Below, piece after piece: positions 39,117-51,100 of a stretch of 64,000 bases of DNA (position 1 is its first letter; every line of letters begins with the position of its first letter). The stretch covers positions 3,720,001 to 3,784,000 of the forward strand of contig NW_025408672.1 of NCBI RefSeq assembly GCF_020360975.1, given 5' to 3'. The position numbers and the translations under genes are program-made. The notes beneath the pieces were generated by a model. It was not told where the DNA came from and did not search any database. It worked only from the letters and a program-made list of their open reading frames with translations. The DNA comes from Hirsutella rhossiliensis (taxonomy: Eukaryota > Ascomycota > Sordariomycetes > Hypocreales > Ophiocordycipitaceae).

Positions 39117-41302
39117 CCATGCCCCACCCCCCTTTCGGTAACACCCACCTTTCGGTAGCGCATTAGAAAATATCCCCACCAAAAACCATCAATTTCACTT
39201 ACACGGATTCCAGCCAGCTTTGAAGATATTCACAAGCCGTCACTTGGAGTAGATAGTGGATTGATTGAATTCTACTTTTCGATGGTTGAATGTTTGTACA
39301 GGGTTCTGTGGCCTGTGCGTACCTTGCACGCGAAATTACCATCCAACCCCCTAATCTCCTTCCGCCTCCTGACGATGATTCTTCTCGTTATTCCTCCACC
39401 ACATGACCAAAATGACCTTAAAGCGGCCTCGGAGTATTTATACGGAGGATATTATGGCTAATGCGATAATTGATGTCACAAAAAACGGCTTGTCGCAGTA
39501 CCGCGCCGCCCAAAAGTATGACATACCTCAGCAGTCTATTTCCGACAGACTCAAAGGCCAGGTAGCCCTGGCTGATCAGATCCAGCCTCGTCAACTCTTG
39601 AGTAAGTCTCAGGAAGCTCGCTTGGTTTCTTGGATCCTCCGCCAAGAGTCTCTCGGCTATGCTCCTCCCACAGTCAGATCCGCGCATGTGTGGAGGCTCT
39701 TATAAAGCAACTGAACAACGAGCGGACAGTGGGGCGCAACTGGGTCTCTAAATTCATCAATCGCCATCCGGACATCAAGAACAAGCGTGGGAGACGTCAG
39801 GAAGCTAACCGATTTAATGCTTTTACGCCTCGGGCGGTTCACTGGTTCTTCGATATCAGGGAAAAGGAGTATGGATGGATTAAACCAGAAAATACCGTGA
39901 ATGTTGACGAAGGCGGTATTATGTCTGGCTTTGGTGAGTATTTGGCTTGTCTTTCATTACTTTTACTAACCAGACTCTTTTTGCCAGGTTTGGATAGTCT
40001 TGTGGTTGGGAGTGCAGACCCAAAACGGAAGGCCCTTCTGAAAGGGCCACAGTCCCGCAACTGGACCTCATTTATTGAAGCTATCACCGCGGACGGCCGT
40101 GTCCTTACCCCTGGCATTATCTTTAAGGGCAAAGAGCTTCAGAAACAGTGGTTCTTGACGGAATTCGGCAAAATAGCCGACTGGCATTACATAACGTCGC
40201 CCAACGGATGGACGGACAACCATATCGCTATTGAGTGGCTTGAGGAGGTCTATTTGCCCCAGACGCGACCAGCCGATGCCTCAGATGCTAGACTGATCAT
40301 ATTAGATGGACATGGAAGTCATGCAACGGTGCGTTTCTTTATCCACCTCTGTAGGAATTACTGTTAACCGAGACCAGGATGCATGGATGGCCACATGCTT
40401 TTTGAACAACGTTTATTGCTGTTACCTTCCTGCCCACTGCTCATGGCCTCCAGCCGTTAGATAACGGTGTATTCAATGCCTCCAAGGCAGCTTACCGGAA
40501 AGAACTTCAGAAATTGACCTGTTTGACCGATTCTGCGCCTGTTCATAAGGTCAATTTTATACGGGCATATGCTAAAGCGCGCGAGGTTGGAATGACGGCA
40601 AAGAATATATTGTCCGGCTGGAGGGTCACTGGGAATTGGCCGATCTCACGATCCAAGGCATTGCGGCATCCAGAAATTCACGCGGACATTGTAGAGACGT
40701 CTCCAAAGTCCGCGCCATTTTGGGTTCTGATGATACGCCAAGAAACAGCCGCCAGATTCGCGATTTCGGAAAGAACAAGACTCCTGGCACCCGGAGACGA
40801 TACGCCGTGATAGCTAGAGGCTTTGAAGCCCAAGAACAGACGCTTGCCGAGCACAGCAACAGAATCGCGAAGCTAGAGGAAGAAGTGGCCCGGCTGCAGA
40901 GAGGCAAGAAGAGGAGAGCACCGAACCCGAACAGACGGTTCATGACTCTCAGTGAAGCTTTGGTGGCTGAGGAAGCCATTCCCAAATTAAAAGCCAAGAG
41001 ATAGCCGTTGTGCTGAATTCTGACACAGAGGAGGAGGCGGTCTCAGAGGTGGAGACAGCTTCAGTGATTGAAGTCAAGGTGGCACCCGAAGCCCTTCCAG
41101 TCACCACCAGATCCGGGCGAATGGTAAAAAAGCGCCGGTACATATAAGAGCGTCCATTTCTCTACGGAATGATATATTTTTTGTGTTTATAATGTTAAGT
41201 TCTGATCATATTTCATGTAGTTCAAATGGTAGACTTTTGGTGGAGAATTTTTCAATTGCGCTACCGAAAGGTGGGTGTTACCGAAAGGGGGGTGGGGCAT
41301 GG
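39117..41302 (+). mobile_element. pogo-type DNA transposon with 46-bp TIRs and TA duplication
   Basis: TIRs CCATGCCCCACCCCCCTTTC...GGTAGCGCA at 39117-39163 and inverted at 41257-41302, flanked by TA on both sides (39115-39116 and 41303-41304). Each TIR contains two copies of CCTTTCGGTA. The transposase on the plus strand fills most of the 2.19 kb. TIR length, TA duplication and transposase type all agree with the pogo/Fot group. Confidence 0.95.
39403..41004 (+). pseudogene. pogo transposase (psq-type HTH, CENP-B HTH, DDE), two introns and at least two frameshifts
   Basis: The N-terminal psq-type HTH (LSQYRAAQKYDIPQQSISDR) and CENP-B/Tc5-type HTH (RTVGRNWVSKFINRHPDI) precede the catalytic core: VNVDEGGIMSGFG, LIILDGHGSHAT and further downstream SAPVHKVNFIRAYAKARE. 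A 54-bp intron lies at 39934-39987 (GTGAGT, CTAAC, CCAG). A second probable intron starts GTGCGT at 40330 and ends at ACCAG near 40378. Frames change near 39660 (one base) and near 40445, where HCS is followed by GLQPLDNGVFNASK in another frame. A coiled-coil tail (NRIAKLEEEVARLQRGKKRR) ends the protein. Confidence 0.88.
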
Positions 41303-41718
41303 TAACGCCACCAAATGAAGGCCCACCATAAACCCCTGAGCGTTGACTAGGTAACCAAGGAGCTCTTCAAGGGCTCGCCAAGAGCTTTCACTTCTTCTTT
41401 CCTAATTCTCTTTTCCGTCGAATCTATCAAACGCATTGGTTTGCTAACGGTATCTAGGTTTCACACATCACCTCCGCGGCCGACCTACCTCTCAATATTC
41501 CCCGGTTACCTTACCTCCAGGCAAGCAGTACAGTCTCCTCCTAGATTGTTTAGACCTGATCTAACTACCGCAAAGACAGCCTCCTATCGAGATCTATCAC
41601 GGTCTTGGACCTCTCGGCTGTCAGTCAGCTCTGCTAGCACCGCCAAACCCTCGCAAAGCCTCCTGCCCGAGCAATATATAGCAGCTTAGATCGATAAGAA
41701 GTGGATATATACTGTCAG

Positions 41719-42192
41719 ATGGAGAACGATACACCCCAGGCGGTCCGCAACTGCCGTACCTGCAAGCAAGACCTGCCCGAAGTCGAGTTTCGAAGCGTCA
41801 AGGACCCTACAAAGTTCACAACAGAGTGTGCTAACTGTAGGGCACGCCGAAGGGAGCGGATAACCGAATCCTGAGCCGTCGCCGCAATGCAGAAGATCGC
41901 CTCGAAGCCATTGCCACGCAGAGCCTCGAAGAGGACCGATTCACTAGCTAACCTGACGCCTCCAAGGCGGACTGCACCAACGCCTGCGTCTGCGAACGCC
42001 TTACAGCCTCCTTCCATGCCTGATTTATTCCGTGGCCTGGTGCCTGCACCGACGGGAATGCTCAGAGCTCCGCAGGGGCCTTCTACCCCAAGCGCTGTAG
42101 AGGGATCTTCCCCTATCCCTCCTACCCCTGGCCTGCCAACGGTGGTTCTAGGCACGCCGATTTACCCTTCGGGCTGGATATTCAGCCGTTAA
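41719..42192 (+). pseudogene. Zinc-ribbon-like repeat ORF with Pro-rich tail, one in-frame stop
   Basis: ATG 41719 gives a 51-residue peptide with two CxxC pairs (NCRTCKQDLPEVEFRSVKDP, then ECANCRARRRE) ending at TGA 41872. The same frame continues open after the stop, from 41887 to 42192, with a Pro/Thr/Ser-rich tail. Short ORFs of this Cx2C-FRSVKDPTK-Cx2C kind are common in fungal repeats, and I associate them with Helitron-like elements, but no helicase is attached here. The terminal block 42160-42236 recurs inverted at 10963-11038. The element's other end was not located. Confidence 0.4.
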
Positions 42193-42236
42193 GCCCCTTG
42201 CCTTGGCAACTTAACGGGTGTTCGAAGTATTTTATA
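42160..42236 (+). repeat. Repeat terminus shared with 10963-11038 (inverted)
   Basis: TTTACCCTTCGGGCTGGATA...AACTTAACGGGTGTTCGAAG followed by TATTTTATAC. Almost identical to the reverse complement of 10963-11038. Confidence 0.65.
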
Positions 42237-43212
42237 CATGAATAGAGAGACTGAGGGCAGCAGCTTGACTAGTCGTGACTGCCTATTAGGCAGTAGGCAG
42301 CACCGTGAATGAGCGTCTGATCTTGACAAGTTACATGTTTCTGTCGCACCAGCCACCAAAGGTGGAGGCGACTGGTAGTATGTATGTGAATTCCGACAAC
42401 ACTTTCCGGCCCTTCATCCAGGGTAGGAGGCTAGACGACTCCACTCCACTCGTCTTGGTACCGTCCAGATTTCATAAACAAGAATATTTTAGTGAAATAA
42501 TGGCCTCGCCCGCTGGAATGCGGCCAGGAAAACCCCCAGTAATTTTGTCAAGTCTAGTGTCCGACTATTACGTTGTGCGTATCAATGTGTTTGCGAGTGG
42601 TATGTAGAGTGCCGACTCGCCGTATAACATTGGTGGTGCGGCTGGCAGGCGACTTGCTGTCTGTAGAATTGCGTTTTGCTGGTCCTCTGCGGCCCCATAC
42701 ACTGAGGTACATGGCGCAATGTACTGAGGGGCAACCTGCATACCGCACTAACCTGTTTCGTCTAGTCGGAAGCGGTTTTAGGGGTTTTGCAACAGTGACC
42801 CCTATAGGCTGCCGTAGGATCTGGCGATTCGCCGGATTTTGGGCTCATTGCATTCCAGCAAAGAACTGAGAATAACTTCACGAATACTATTTGAATTGTT
42901 CTAAAATCTTATAAGAGCAGTTAATAATGCTCAAAGATGCCACTCAATCTTTTTGAAGTCATCCAGCCATCGAGGTCGTCTTCTGTTACTCTCCGATCGC
43001 GCAAGTCCCCGAAATGCACCCATTGCCTCCCGATCACTATCAACAGCTAAAGAGGGCCTTTGAGGACAGGATATGTCGTTTGAAGTTATCATTGCCTTGT
43101 TATTTGCGTTATTATATAGTGTGTTTGGTACCTGCAATGCTATGGCCCGCTCTGGTGTGAACGGAAGAGTGACAATTTTTGCAGCGTGAACATCCTGACT
43201 CCTCTCGCGACC
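42237..43212. other. Intergenic/relic, nothing recognised
   Basis: No supported gene. A phrase near 42347 (GCACCAGCCACCAAAGGTGG) resembles, inverted, sequence inside the TIR element at about 43395-43430, so part of this stretch may be an old copy of that element. A palindrome CTGCCTATTAGGCAG lies near 42281. Confidence 0.35.
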
Positions 43213-43220
43213 CTCAGAAG

Positions 43221-43830
43221 GGCTCTAGTTAATGGGCCCTTGGTTTTCCTTATCGGGCCCTTGAAGTGTGGCTAAATAGTCACGTGACTGCCGCGTCCTT
43301 TCCCCGCCTTAAACCTGAGCCGTCAACTGTGAAAGCTTGTCACTAATTAACTTAGTGTAGAGCTAGGAGCATATCAGGCCAGACAACCAGTCACCATTGG
43401 AGGTGGCCTCCACTTTTGGTGGACTGGTGCAACACTTAGAACGCATACCAAAGTGAGGGCATCCCCAACGCACCAACGCCGCACCGATGGAGTCACTTTT
43501 CCGCCACAAGTTCGAGACCTGGCAAGCTGCTGCAGAGAGCGCCGTAGCTCCATTACGGAGCGAGAGCCTAATCAGGGACTGTGTCGCGGCGACGTAGCCT
43601 CGGGTACATGTTCCACGAGCCTGTTCAATTGCCTCACTCATTAACATTAAATTAATACCCCTACATTCAATGGCTCCACGTAAAATGGTTATGCTGTCGG
43701 GCCTATGACGCCGGCAAATGTGTGCACCGGCGCGCAGGCAAAGCCGCAAAGTAGGGTTGACAGTCCGCCACAGTCGCAGCCACACTTCAAGGGCCCGATA
43801 AGGAAAACCAAGGGCCCATTAACTAGAGCC
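43221..43830. mobile_element. Non-autonomous TIR element (610 bp), perfect 53-bp TIRs, 8-bp duplication
   Basis: 43221-43273 and 43778-43830 are perfect inverted repeats beginning GGCTCTAGTTAATGGGCCC. Both sides carry CTCAGAAG (43213-43220 and 43831-43838). An 8-bp duplication fits the hAT group, although the TIR does not start with the usual CA. The interior has open frames on both strands without a transposase domain. Perfect TIRs suggest recent mobility. Confidence 0.88.
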
Positions 43831-43838
43831 CTCAGAAG

Positions 43839-44457
43839 CCACCCGTCGCTCATTCTGCATTTTCTGTGGCTTTTCCACTTTCAAAATCTTCAGCTCTTGT
43901 TAATAATGCCAATTTATCTCCTTATTTTGCTTCACGGCCTCCGTCATCCGTCGTTTTCTCCCAATTTCCGCCTCTCATTGCTTCCTCTTCTAGAGCGAGA
44001 GCTTTTGCTCCGCTGCCTTCTGCTGTCGCTGAAGCTTTCGGCCTCCTTCTTCAGAGCCTCCTCTTTCTTTGGAGTCCTTTCACTGTCATTTTTGGCGAGC
44101 TTGAGCCACATTTTTAGAGCTAAACACCTCGTCTGCACTAGAATCTGTACAGCAGAAGAGATCATCTTTGAAGCCTTACCGGTCTGCCTGCGCTGGTTCT
44201 TGTGACTACTTGTTCTCTGCATACTTTAACTCTCATATCAAGCACTTAAAACTCATATTGAGGGCTCCTGAGGGTGCTGCTCAGCCTTCGGCTGTTGCGG
44301 CCAGCATCAACAGAGGACTTCTCGACTACTTCCTGAAATGCGTTCCAAAACACAGTCTAGATCTTCGATTTCAGCAATCCAATGAACCTTTTTGATTTGT
44401 CTGTGTACTGGATAAGATCATGCGTATACGCTGTTGAGAGAGGCTGAATAACGATAC
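43839..44457. other. Relic sequence, possible charged C-terminal tail
   Basis: A minus-strand frame (44222-43944) is Lys/Arg/Glu/Ser-rich (KKEEALKKEAESFSDSRRQR), as in the tails of pogo transposases, but nothing upstream supports a gene. Confidence 0.25.
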
Positions 44458-44465
44458 ATCAAGGG

Positions 44466-45941
44466 CAGGGTGGTTTTCCATACATGGAAAGGCCTGCAAT
44501 CGATAATCGGTATCGGCCCCACATTTATTGCAAGTATTGCAATACACCTTTCCATACTTGGTCCGTGCACGACGACAAAATGTCACTGAAGACACCTTCG
44601 ACAAGATGGACAAATTCACACCATATGGTGAATTAAAAATACGAAGTAATTGATTGAGCTCAATGATAATGTCCAAAAGAGAGGGTAGGCAAATCTTACG
44701 TGTTTTGTTCCAAGACGAGGAGGGAAATCAGACGGGAATTTGCACGAATTCTCACGCCACGGTCACGCCACCGCCCTTCCTCTTCAAGACATTGTTCTTC
44801 ACCCAATGCTTCAACCAATTCTCCCTTTTCAATTTGGTCCGCATCCAATTGTGCCCTTTCCCAGGAGATCGTACGACGAGCCCCTGAAAACACCTGTTCC
44901 GGCTCGTCGCTCATCGCTGGCATTGATAGGATGTCTATTGCCATTCGTGATAACTTCGGCCGTCGGTTCCTATGTCGCTCTTGAAGCCACCATGATAAAG
45001 CAGTTGTTGGCGCAATCTCATATGGATCACCTGAGATGTAATCTTCATACTCGTCTTGACTTGTAGGTCGAGCACAATTCTGCAGATTTCTTGAAATACG
45101 ATCAAATGCATCAAGGCCATTGTCTTCTTCTTCGTCCAGTACATGATACGAAATTGTACCGTCGTTTGTATTTCGGTAAGAGTAGCAAAGGTCTTTGACC
45201 CGTTTGAAAGCAGTTTTATGCCACTTCTTCTAATTTGAGTGGATGTACGTCGTGCGATAGCTTGGATGAAGGACCAAAGAAGCGGCGTAATAGGGCGAAT
45301 TCTCTTTATTGATAATTTCTTGGTCAAGGTAGCCTTTGAAGACACGGCCCAGATCCCACGCTTGCCCGTAGAGTTGATCAAATCCTTCGATGATGGACGG
45401 TTGAAGAGGAGATAAATTCTCTGCGACGTTGATGACATACTTTCTTGCCCTCAGGGTGTTTTCGAAAGCTGGCTGTGACAGAAGTACTGTAGGGATCATT
45501 CTGGGGACAATAAAGATAATATATGAGGCGGTTCCTGCCTTTGAACTCCGCTTCCCTAACCCTTTACTACCGGTACACTACTGCCAGATGAGCATGTTTT
45601 CATGATCCAAAAGCAGGTTTTTCTTGTCTTGGGAGATATAGACGCGAATGAATCCGAAGCAATGGATTCAGAATCGAAGAAACATAACTAACACAGGCTC
45701 AGAATCCATTGTCGCCAGGTGATAATGGTATGCTGTGGGTTGGTGGTGAGGCTGATTTTGTGGATGTGCGGATTTGTAGCGGGGTTCCAGGCCCACAGCC
45801 CTGTAGGTAGCCCCCTGTAGGAACCCTTGTTAGTGGCGTGGTTCAGCCAATAGTATGGAAATACATGGATCCATATCCATACCTATTCCATGCCATTCAT
45901 GGAAAGGGTATTTCCATATTTAGATATGGAAAACCACCCTG
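44466..45941 (-). mobile_element. hAT element, internally reduced, with 8-bp duplication
   Basis: Perfect 17-bp TIRs CAGGGTGGTTTTCCATA at 44466-44482 and inverted at 45925-45941. Target duplication ATCAAGGG at 44458-44465 and 45942-45949. At 1.48 kb it is too short for a full hAT; the interior retains only the C-terminal part of the transposase. Confidence 0.93.
44696..45499 (-). pseudogene. hAT transposase C-terminal part, frameshifted
   Basis: The first frame, 45499-45230, contains YVINVAENLSPLQPSIIEGF and NSPYYAASLVLHPSYR. A second and third frame follow, ending in the hAT dimerisation domain (LSRMAIDILSMPAMSDEPEQ, VFSGARRTISWERAQLDADQ) at 44944-44750. The N-terminal zinc finger and first catalytic parts are missing, so this is an internally deleted copy. 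Confidence 0.85.
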
Positions 45942-45959
45942 ATCAAGGGTTGCAGCCGA

Positions 45960-46650
45960 TGAATGGATTGAGGGGGAAACACCACAACGATCACTCGGTG
46001 CCGGTCACACCACTCCATAAATTCGATACTAAAATGGTTAAGTGGCCATCGGGAACCAAAAGGCGATAAGCACAACCGTTTCGAGCTTTCGCCCTGGTAA
46101 ACCGGTCGAACGTACCGGTGAGCTGCTCATTTCCAATATTGTGATTCGTCCACCTCGTTTTTGACGTGTTAACAATATTTATTGACGACTTGATTCACGT
46201 TTCACGAACCAAAAGTCCAGAGTTTGTGCTGGCTTGTCTTGGTGGATGAGAAATGGGGGCAGCGATGCCATCTCTTGACTGACGCACATCTTGAACGTAA
46301 TGGAGGATGGGTTGCCATTTTTTAATACGCCGAGCAATTTTGCCTTGTTTTCTTATAATAAGAGGAATACCTGTTCGTTCAAATGCTCATAAGGAATAGA
46401 AAGCCCATTTCATCCATGTTATACGTGTTTTAGGGTAGGGTGTCGAATTTCTCAATTTTCGTGCACGTCTTTCCTTGTCAGGTGTGAAAGCGGAGCCTCG
46501 CGCACTGAATTTCAAGCTAAAAATAAACCTTACATTCAGATGCATAGACAGGTTCTTTTCAGAAGATGCTTGTACCGTCGAATCACGTTCAATCTGGCTC
46601 ATTACGGGTGCGTAGAATGAAGTTATCCAGCTCGCCCTTCCAACCCCCAT
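45960..46650 (-). pseudogene. pogo-type transposase relic
   Basis: On the minus strand, fragments in different frames read NTYNMDEMGFL (near 46430, the first DDE_1 motif) and, downstream, WTNHNIGNEQLTGTFDRF and LLVPDGHLT (near 46070, the DGH motif). Order and spacing fit a DDE_1 core. Stops and frame changes are numerous; no TIRs were seen. Confidence 0.5.
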
Positions 46651-47039
46651 TTTTTGCAGTATCCTGAGCCAAGTTCTGCACTATGGATAGAATGGGGAGA
46701 ATCCCACATGATTAAAGCCTACGATGAAAGCCAATAATGTTCTGTTTTTGCTGTATTGGCTGAAATGACTTACACAATCTGTCGGCATCCTATTTTGGCC
46801 GTTGCTTGGTTTGATGTCAGCACCGCAGCGCATTGCCCCCTAGATAAAAGTTATAAATATATGCCAGACTTTCACTGCTTCTGATGATTCAGGAAATCAA
46901 AGGATACGTCAATTGGCACCGTTGTTGTTGAGCTATTGTCGATTGATGTTGAGCGTGCGAAGTCGCCGCAATCCGGCAGATCACCAGATCCGGCAGATCA
47001 TCGGAAAATCCCTTACCACCCTGCCACCACACACAAACG

Positions 47040-47093
47040 GCCCCCTTTCCGCTCCCTGTGCCCGATTTTTAGTCTCCCTGTGCACCTTACCGT
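47040..47093 (+). repeat. 55-bp direct repeat (partner 25519-25574)
   Basis: See the copy at 25519: the sequence is the same on the same strand, followed by diverged matching sequence. Confidence 0.75.
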
Positions 47094-47221
47094 ACTTAGC
47101 AAGACTCCACACGTAGACGCGTAACACACCATAATACACACAATTGGCGTCGCGGCAAGCAGTGCCTCCTGATACAACACCACAAGCCAAAATAACTCGT
47201 GATAACCACCCACCTCGCAAT

Positions 47222-47310
47222 ACCACATCGCGTCTGCCAGACAGTCGCCCCAATAAAGGGAAGGTAAAAGACTAAGGCTAGTCCAAAAAAGATGATTCTC
47301 GCCTTGGAGG
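47222..47310 (-). pseudogene. Third, partial copy of the seven-TM gene
   Basis: The reverse complement encodes ARIIFFGLALVFYLPFIGAT, matching the fourth membrane segment of both seven-TM genes. Its DNA keeps CCTCCAAGGCGAGAATCATC, as in the left-arm copy, but without that copy's downstream deletion. Homology stops abruptly on both sides. Confidence 0.75.
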
Positions 47311-48154
47311 GGTCAGGAAATCTGGACAAAAGTTGGCTTGGAGTCGCTGGGAGCGGACAGCATTTTTCGTCGGGATTGGCGAAGCGAAGGCAAAATCGGT
47401 TGATGTTGATGGGTTTGTACGCAGATGGCGGAGGAACGACAAGGTGACTGACGATTTGAGCGGTGTGCCTCTGATTCCCAGGAATCCGCCGTTTGTTGGG
47501 CCGGAACAGGGTGTCATGCATGTGCACGGGGTTTCCGTTACTATCTCATGTTGCATGCAGCCTTGTACGATTCTGAAGGAGGCACCGACGCAATGGTGAG
47601 GAGAGGAGGAGATTAAATAGGCGCCATGTGCGGCACTGGGACTCGACTTTGGATTTTGTCGAGCCGCCTGATGCAATTCAATGCACTGTAAGGCACGTAG
47701 TGAATGAAGGCCTGATTTGAGAGATGGCAGCGAATATTGGCCGGTACGACCCAGTCTCTGTTGCCACCCCTCTCCTTGAAGGCTACCGTAGGGCTGATGT
47801 ACACACGGGTCGAAAAGTTGGAGGCCATTAATAGCTATGCCCCCCCGAGGTTGTGCTAGGATGGCTCCGATAAGACTAGCAGCGACATCCTTCTACTGAC
47901 CTTCGGCTCACGCGGATTATGGTACTACCCGTTTAGTTTAGTTTAGTTTAGTGTATTTTCCGTCCAGCAACTTTTGGTCGCTCAGGTCTCCGCAGGGGAG
48001 CACAGGACGTGCTGAGCTAGCAGGTGTCTACATGCTACATATCGTACACTTCACCCACTATCCAGCATTTCATCGGCTCAACGGCGCTCATGACAAACCT
48101 GTTGCCCGTCAGCGGGACGTCCAGGCATGAAGAGAAAGCTGTCCCGTGGTCAGA

Positions 48155-51100
48155 TCAGCCAATTTGCTTCTGGGGCCTTGCAGCCCTTGATGACCTCGGC
48201 GATCGCATGGTCGCGAGACCTTGACGCCGCCCGAGATCGGAGCAGGTAACAGAAAGGATTGAGAGGAAAAGGTAGGGTGAGAGAGGAGAATGATGACCGT
48301 CTAGTGGCGTGGGCAGATCCTCCGAAGAAGGAGCTCGCTTTCGCCAGCCTGACGAATTTGTCAAAGTCCTTGCCGATTGCGCGGTTGATGGCTGCAGCCG
48401 GCCAAGGTGCAAGCCGCATACGATGCCGTGGCGCAACCTTTCTGCAGTAAAAGATGTGTGCTGGCTCTGGCGTCTTCCGCACGAGCACGTCAGTCGCGCA
48501 TTGTCGTGACCAAACCTTTCGTGGTAGTCAGCAAAATCCCCATGGTGGGTTCTTGCTGCAAGCAAGTTACGAAGCAGGGGCCGAGAGAGCGCCAATTCTG
48601 ACGGGCAGCTGGTTGTGGCTTTAAGCCTCAGGTCTCTGTATCGCTCCGGCGCAGAGGCTTCCCACCAGGCCTTGAAAGCCTCTTCCGGCTGCTGTCGGGC
48701 AATCTTTCGCAGGTGCGCTAGCGTCGGGACGTTATCAGCGGGTTCTGGCAGTGATGCTCCCGCCTTTGCCAGAGCATCAGCCTCCTCGTTGCCTGGGATG
48801 TCAGCATGGCCGGGGATCCAATGGACCTCCACAGCTCCGTATTTTCGCGCCAAAGATTGAAACTCAAGGAAGACCTCTTGCGAGGAGTCGCTCGGCGTGC
48901 CCCGTAAGCATGTTGCGGTCGCAAGGTTGTCGAGGCAGACAAAGATGCGGTCAGTTTCTGGAAGGCTCACCGCAGCCTTCAACCCCTCCAACGCACCTTT
49001 CGCCTCAGCGTCGAAAATCTCGGCGGGCCCGAGACGGCCCTTGTCGCGCAAGACGGTGGATCCGTCCCGATGAACAACATAGCCATATCCGGCGTGGCCT
49101 TCGGTAGAACGGGACCCGTCGGAATAGACGACCAGAGTTCGGGGCGATAGTGCCTGGAGCCAATCGCGAAATTTCTTCGCCGTCTCATTTTCGATGCACT
49201 CTGCAGAGGCGCAGTCTGCTCTTCGACAAATCCGCGCTGCAGCAAGGCAGGCCTTGGGCAGCTTGGTAGCAATTCGTCGGAGCGCCGCAGCCTAGTCCGG
49301 AAGGGTTTTGGCTGCTTTTGGTACTTCAGCTTGATCATTTCATTCAGTATAGGGGCTTTTGGCCTCGACGTGCGCTTCACGAGCGGATGAGCTTCGTCCA
49401 GGGATTTGAGACGCGCAGCAAATGCAGTCCGGCGCGCCTCGAGCAGCAGAGGGACCGGCGGTATCCCTGCCTCCCGGTGCAGAACATTCGTTGGTGTAGT
49501 TCTCCACACTGGCAGGATAGCCCGAAGAGATGTGTAGAGTGCCTTGCTCATCTTCTTTACGAGGTGTCCGATCCTGGACGGTCCTTCCTTGCCCGGCTTG
49601 GTCCAGCGCGGGCGCGTAGAACCAGGATACCAGACCTCCGCCGCGTAGAGCAGCACTGGAATGACGCAAGCGCAGACCGCTCGTCGCACAGCGCTCGGTA
49701 GAGGACCATGCCTGGTGTTTGTCAGTCTCCTGAGATGGAAGGCGACTGCTTGCGCTTTGGCCGTCCATTTCTCGACATGAGTCTTGAAAGACAGAGTGCT
49801 GTCGAGCCAGACGCCGAGCCAACGCATCGCCCGGCCCGGCCGTTTCTCAAATTCGCCATGGAGCACTGGCGGCGCCGTCTTGGGCGTCGTTCGAGAGAAG
49901 TGCATCACTTCTGTCTTCTCAGGGTCGAAGGAGATCCCGTTGGCGGCGCCCCACGATACAAGCTCACGCACATGATGAGATGCTTCGGCGGACGTCTCAT
50001 CCAGGCTATCGCCGACGCAAAGGATGGCAGTGTCGTCCGCATAGCCGAAACGCCCTTTTGAGCTGCCCAAGCGGTAGATTGGTTCCGTATACAGTAGGAA
50101 GAGGATCGGCGAGACTGGCGATCCCTGTGGCAGCCCGCACTGGAGAGGCGATGAATTCGTTGCGATATCTTGATAGCGGATGCGTGCCGACCTGTCTTGC
50201 ATAAACGAGCCGACCCATCGCGCGAGGTTCGGTGGCCACCCTGCTCCCGTAGGCGAAGGATCAATCTGTTGCGGAGGACTGTGTCGAAGGCGCCCTGAAT
50301 GTCCAAAGTCACCAATGTTGCAACCTGCTTGCAGGCAAATGCCTCCTCGATGTCATGAATCAAGGCAGCAACGAGATCCACGGCCGATCTCTTCGGGAGC
50401 GCGCCGGCTTGTTGTGGGTGTAGTACGCCGAAATGGACCGAGGCCCACGCTAGACGCCGTGCGATGAGCCGCTCGAGGCCCTTGCCGAGACAGGACAAAG
50501 GGGATGTGAGATCCCTGCGCCCCGGCTTGGCAATCATGACCACTTCTGCTTCTCGGAAGGGCTTCGGATGGTGGCCAATCCTGAGGCAGCCTTGATATAG
50601 CTGGTGGACGAGACTTCCGATCGCATGCCAGACAGCGCGGAGCATCCGCACCGTAATATTGTCGGGACCAGGGACGTATTCCCGGTGCGTAGCGTGGCGT
50701 CGCGGGTCTCCTCCGGAGAGACTCGGTCGGTGAAGGGTATCGTCCTATCTGTGTTCACGGAGATCCACGGATCTGGGATGTCGTCGTTCGCCGTGCGCCG
50801 TTCCAGAGTGGCTTGTCGCAAGGCGGTGGCCTTTTCCAGCTGCGTCTCATACACTCGGTCGTCAATTTGCAGGGGAGGAGCTTGAAACGGACCTGGAGAC
50901 TTCAGCCAGCGGACCGCCCTGAAGACGGAGGCGCTATCGGTGAAGCTGTCAATCAAGTTACGCCAGTAAAGGCGCTTGGCCCGGCGCACCACGCTATGGA
51001 GCTCCTCTTGGCTAGCTGTACTTCTCGGTCGAAGCCGAGAAGTGAACTCTCCTCCACGCGCGGTAATTGGCCGCCGCCTTTGCGCATTCTTCAGTCCACC

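Larger units (their letters stand above)
46651..47920. other. Relic stretch with pieces of other repeats
   Basis: This holds the 55-bp repeat at 47040-47093 and the third copy of seven-TM sequence at 47222-47310. The remaining ORFs (47333-47599 plus strand; 47613-47828 minus strand) lack domains. Confidence 0.4.
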
